Source: Sphingorhabdus sp. EL138
GTDB lineage: Bacteria; Pseudomonadota; Alphaproteobacteria; Sphingomonadales; Sphingomonadaceae
Assembly (NCBI RefSeq): GCF_900258045.1
Contig: NZ_OGVD01000003.1
Span: 496,001-560,000 of the forward strand
Length of the DNA stretch: 64,000 bases
Direction: 5' to 3'
Shown: positions 61,469-64,000 of the stretch, one piece after another
Layout of the letters: each line of letters starts with the position of its first letter
Numbering within the stretch: position 1 is the first letter of the stretch
The notes under the pieces: generated by a model
The model's database searches: none
What the model saw: the letters and a program-made list of their open reading frames with translations, nothing else
Told to the model about the DNA's origin: nothing
Program-made: the position numbers and the translations under genes

Positions 61469-62683
61469 ATGACCGAAGCCTATATTTATGACGCTGTGCG
61501 CAGCCCGCGCGGGAAAGGCCGCAGCGACGGCAGCTTGCACGAAATCACCGCTCTTGATCTTGCATCCCAGGTGCTTGCTTCGGTCAATGACCGCAACGAA
61601 CTGGACGGTCATGAAGTCGAAGATATTGCTTATGGCTGTGTCTCCCCCGTTGGCGAACAGGGTGCCGTGATCAGCCGTATGGCCGCACTCAAAGCAGGCT
61701 ATGCCGACACCACTTCGGCCATTCAGGTTAACCGATTCTGCGGTTCTGGCCTCGAAGCCGTAAATATCGCAGCCGGCAAGGTTAAATCGGGCGAAGCGGA
61801 TCTGGCCGTTGGCGGCGGCGTTGAGTCCATGTCCCGTATCCCGATGGGCAGCGACGGTTTGGGCGGCATGGCTGACCCCACCCTCGTTTTTCAGGAATAT
61901 TTCGTGCCGCAGGGTATTTCCGCCGATCTGATCGCCACCAAATATGGCTATAGCCGTGATGATGTTGACGCTTACGCTGTGGAAAGCCAGAAACGCGCTG
62001 GCAAAAGCTGGGAAGAAAAGCGTTTCGAAAAATCGATCCTGCCAATCAAGGACGTCATTGGCGAAACCGTTCTCGACCATGACGAGTTGATGCGCCCCGA
62101 AACCGACATGCAGTCTTTGGGTTCACTCAACCCCGCTTTCCAGATGATGGGTGAGCAGATGCCCGGCTTTAACGATGTCGCGATCCTGAAGCATCCCGAT
62201 GTCGAGAAAATGAATCACGTCCACCATGCCGGTAACAGCTCCGGTATTGTTGATGGTGCAGCAGCCGTCCTCATCGGCAACGAAGAAGCAGGCACAAAAT
62301 ATGGCCTGAAACCGCGTGCGCGGATTGTATCCATGGCGTCGATCGGATCAGAGCCAACCATCATGTTGACGGGCCCTGAATTTGCGGCTCAAAAAGCACT
62401 CAAGCGTGCCGGCATGGACGCCAGCGATATTGACGTATGGGAATTGAACGAGGCATTTGCTGCCGTGGTCCTGCGCTTCATGGAGGCGATGAATGTCGAT
62501 CATAGCGATATCAATGTAAATGGCGGCGCGATTGCCATGGGCCATCCTTTGGGCGCCACGGGCGCGATGATCCTTGGCACGGTACTGGACGAGCTGGAAC
62601 GCTCGAACAAGCAGACCGCTTTGTCGACGCTGTGCATCGGCGGCGGCATGGGCATTGCCACCATCATTGAGCGAGTGAACTAG
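61469..62683 (+). CDS. Acetyl-CoA C-acyltransferase (thiolase)
   Basis: A 404-residue thiolase that cleaves 3-ketoacyl-CoA. The acylated Cys91 is in [14 protein letters not shown], the second region is [22 protein letters not shown], and the catalytic His and Cys lie in [29 protein letters not shown] and [16 protein letters not shown] precedes ATG 61469. It is followed after 54 nt by the multifunctional FadJ-like gene, which makes its substrate. It is probably the fatty-acid type rather than biosynthetic, from the operon. Confidence 0.95.
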   Translation: MTEAYIYDAVRSPRGKGRSDGSLHEITALDLASQVLASVNDRNELDGHEVEDIAYGCVSPVGEQGAVISRMAALKAGYADTTSAIQVNRFCGSGLEAVNIAAGKVKSGEADLAVGGGVESMSRIPMGSDGLGGMADPTLVFQEYFVPQGISADLIATKYGYSRDDVDAYAVESQKRAGKSWEEKRFEKSILPIKDVIGETVLDHDELMRPETDMQSLGSLNPAFQMMGEQMPGFNDVAILKHPDVEKMNHVHHAGNSSGIVDGAAAVLIGNEEAGTKYGLKPRARIVSMASIGSEPTIMLTGPEFAAQKALKRAGMDASDIDVWELNEAFAAVVLRFMEAMNVDHSDINVNGGAIAMGHPLGATGAMILGTVLDELERSNKQTALSTLCIGGGMGIATIIERVN

Positions 62684-62737
62684 AGCGCGGCGAGAGCCTC
62701 CAATCACTCCAATCCCATATTTAGCAGGACAAAATTC

Positions 62738-64000
62738 ATGACTTACGAAACACTCACCGTCGATATTGACAGCGACGGCATTGCTCTTGTCACTATCGAC
62801 CTTCCCGGCCAGTCGATGAACGTCTGGAACGAAGGCCTGATGGCTGACTTCCCGAAATTCGTTGATGAGCTGATTGCCAATGACGGCATCAAAGGCGCGG
62901 TGATCACATCGGGCAAGAAATCCGGTTTTCTCGCCGGTGCCGACCTCAACATGCTTGGCTCTTCCAAGGCCGAAACGATGAAAGAAGCGTTTGAACAGGC
63001 TTGGGGATTAAACGCCATTTTACGCAAGATGGAAACTGGCGGCAACAGCGCGAAAGAACTGCTGAAAGGCAAGGCCCATGCAAAGCCGGTTGCCTGCGCG
63101 ATCAACGGGCTGGCCCTGGGCGGCGGTCTGGAACTGGCACTGGCCTGCCATTACCGCGTTTGTGCCGATCACCCGAAATTGCAACTCGGCCTTCCCGAAG
63201 TGCAGGTTGGCCTGTTGCCCGGTGGCGGCGGAACCCAGCGTCTGCCGCGCCTTGCAGGATTGCAGGCTGCTGGCATGGCGATCATGATGGGTCAGCCGAT
63301 GAATCCGCAAGCCGCTCTTGCGCAGAAGATTGTCGATGAAGTCGTCCCGGCTGAAGACGTTGTTGCCAAAGCGAAAGAGTGGGTAAAAGCCAATCCGAAA
63401 GCTTCTGCTCCTTGGGACAAGAAAGGCTGGAAATTCCCCGGTGGTGCCGGTTCCATGGACCCGCGCGCTGTGCCTCTTTACCTCGGTTCATCCGCGATGG
63501 CGCTGAAACAGAGCAAAGGCAATTATGAAGCGGTCAAGGCGATCCTGTCCTGCCTCTATGAAGGCTCAATGCTTCCAATTGACACCGCGCTCAAAGTGGA
63601 AAGCAAATATTTCACAAAGCTGCTGTCCGGCCCGCAAGCCAAGAATATGATCCGTACTTTGTTTGTGAACAAGCAGGCTGCGGACAAAGGCGCGATGCGT
63701 CCGGAAGGCGTTCCGCCCACCGAACTCAAGACTGTTGGTGTCCTGGGCGCGGGTCTGATGGGCTCGGGCATTACCCATGTCACGGCCAAAGGCGGGATGA
63801 ATGTCATCGTCCTCGACCGCAATATGGAAGAAGCACAAAAGGCGATCGACTATAGCCAGAAGATTGTCGACAAAGGCGTGAAGCGCGGCAAGATGACACA
63901 GGAAAAAGCCGATGCTTTCATGGCGCGGATCACACCGACCGATAATTATGACGATCTCAAAGATGTCGATCTGATTATCGAAGCGGTGTTTGAACGTCCT
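62738..64000 (+). CDS. 3-hydroxyacyl-CoA dehydrogenase/enoyl-CoA hydratase (FadJ/FadB-like), truncated by window edge
   Basis: The frame is open for 421 codons from ATG 62738 to the last base, so the C-terminal part is missing. The N-terminal crotonase domain (to about residue 190) shows [17 protein letters not shown] and [43 protein letters not shown], with the oxyanion and acidic residues present. The NAD-binding hydroxyacyl-CoA dehydrogenase domain begins at [29 protein letters not shown]. It catalyses the two middle steps of beta-oxidation. It forms an operon with thiolase. Confidence 0.95.
   Translation, partial: MTYETLTVDIDSDGIALVTIDLPGQSMNVWNEGLMADFPKFVDELIANDGIKGAVITSGKKSGFLAGADLNMLGSSKAETMKEAFEQAWGLNAILRKMETGGNSAKELLKGKAHAKPVACAINGLALGGGLELALACHYRVCADHPKLQLGLPEVQVGLLPGGGGTQRLPRLAGLQAAGMAIMMGQPMNPQAALAQKIVDEVVPAEDVVAKAKEWVKANPKASAPWDKKGWKFPGGAGSMDPRAVPLYLGSSAMALKQSKGNYEAVKAILSCLYEGSMLPIDTALKVESKYFTKLLSGPQAKNMIRTLFVNKQAADKGAMRPEGVPPTELKTVGVLGAGLMGSGITHVTAKGGMNVIVLDRNMEEAQKAIDYSQKIVDKGVKRGKMTQEKADAFMARITPTDNYDDLKDVDLIIEAVFERP

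Noticed and set aside
1-64000. tRNA, rRNA, CRISPR, insertion sequence or prophage features
   Set aside because: No tRNA-like clover-leaf, repeat-spacer array, transposase, integrase or phage protein was found in the gaps or coding regions on either strand.

Overview
This 64 kb window reads as ordinary chromosome from an alphaproteobacterium of the order Sphingomonadales. The support is gene content and order: divergent secB and Tim44-mltA, a DUF4167 protein, prmC-prfA-hisS, a TonB-dependent receptor of the sphingomonad type with a carboxypeptidase-regulatory-like N-terminus, and an Rrf2-led SUF operon. By eye the GC content is in the mid-50s percent, which fits marine genera such as Sphingorhabdus/Parasphingorhabdus better than high-GC Sphingomonas; the genus is an inference. 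I see no tRNA, rRNA, CRISPR array, insertion sequence, phage gene or origin. Coding density is very high, and only one gap (1868-2174) just exceeds 300 bases.

Layout. 1-5450: cell envelope and export (mltA cut by the left edge, Tim44-like protein, secB, murJ), then trpS. 5486-9934: Lrp/AsnC regulator divergent from an exported S9 peptidase, a GNAT and a class II aldolase. 10015-14210: murA, then a four-gene accessory operon (SnoaL-like, ABM-like, cytochrome P450, SDR). 14319-20229: lipoprotein, DUF1330, GNAT, small membrane protein, rarD, pyrC, ygfZ, DUF4167. 20470-23712: overlapping hisS-prfA-prmC on the minus strand. 23874-30357: exported M61 peptidase, ppa, a small lipoprotein, GNAT, sucC and etfBA. 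31019-38857: a JmjC-like oxygenase facing a ten-gene SUF operon led by an Rrf2 regulator. 38939-47780: AraC regulator, DUF885 lipoprotein, TauD-like dioxygenase, the trio DUF3604 lipoprotein / anchored PpiC-like protein / HupE-UreJ membrane protein, and an ECF sigma factor paired with a small DUF6768 membrane protein. 47850-51805: SDR, NmrA-like, SDR and SnoaL-like genes divergent from an amidohydrolase-fold gene. 51821-55734: a TonB-dependent receptor coupled to a beta-propeller phytase. 56620-59952: hypoxanthine phosphoribosyltransferase, adenine deaminase, nucleotide-sugar epimerase, FMN reductase. 60135-64000: acyl-CoA dehydrogenase, thiolase and a FadJ-like multifunctional protein cut by the right edge.

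How the parts work together. Fatty-acid and branched-chain acyl-CoA oxidation is represented by the acyl-CoA dehydrogenase, its electron acceptor ETF, the thiolase and the FadJ-like protein. Near-identical palindromes (TTGACGTTTACGTRAAC) lie upstream of etfBA and of thiolase-fadJ, which suggests a shared regulator across 33 kb. Phosphate scavenging is represented by the receptor-phytase pair behind a good PhoB-box-like sequence. Purine salvage is represented by adenine deaminase plus phosphoribosyltransferase.

The best candidates for undescribed biology are: two exported four-cysteine proteins embedded by overlapping codons on either side of sufC; the DUF3604/PpiC/HupE trio; and an amidohydrolase-fold protein lacking the usual metal ligands, behind an operator-like palindrome. 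All functions are read from the sequence by motif and family recognition; no database search was run.
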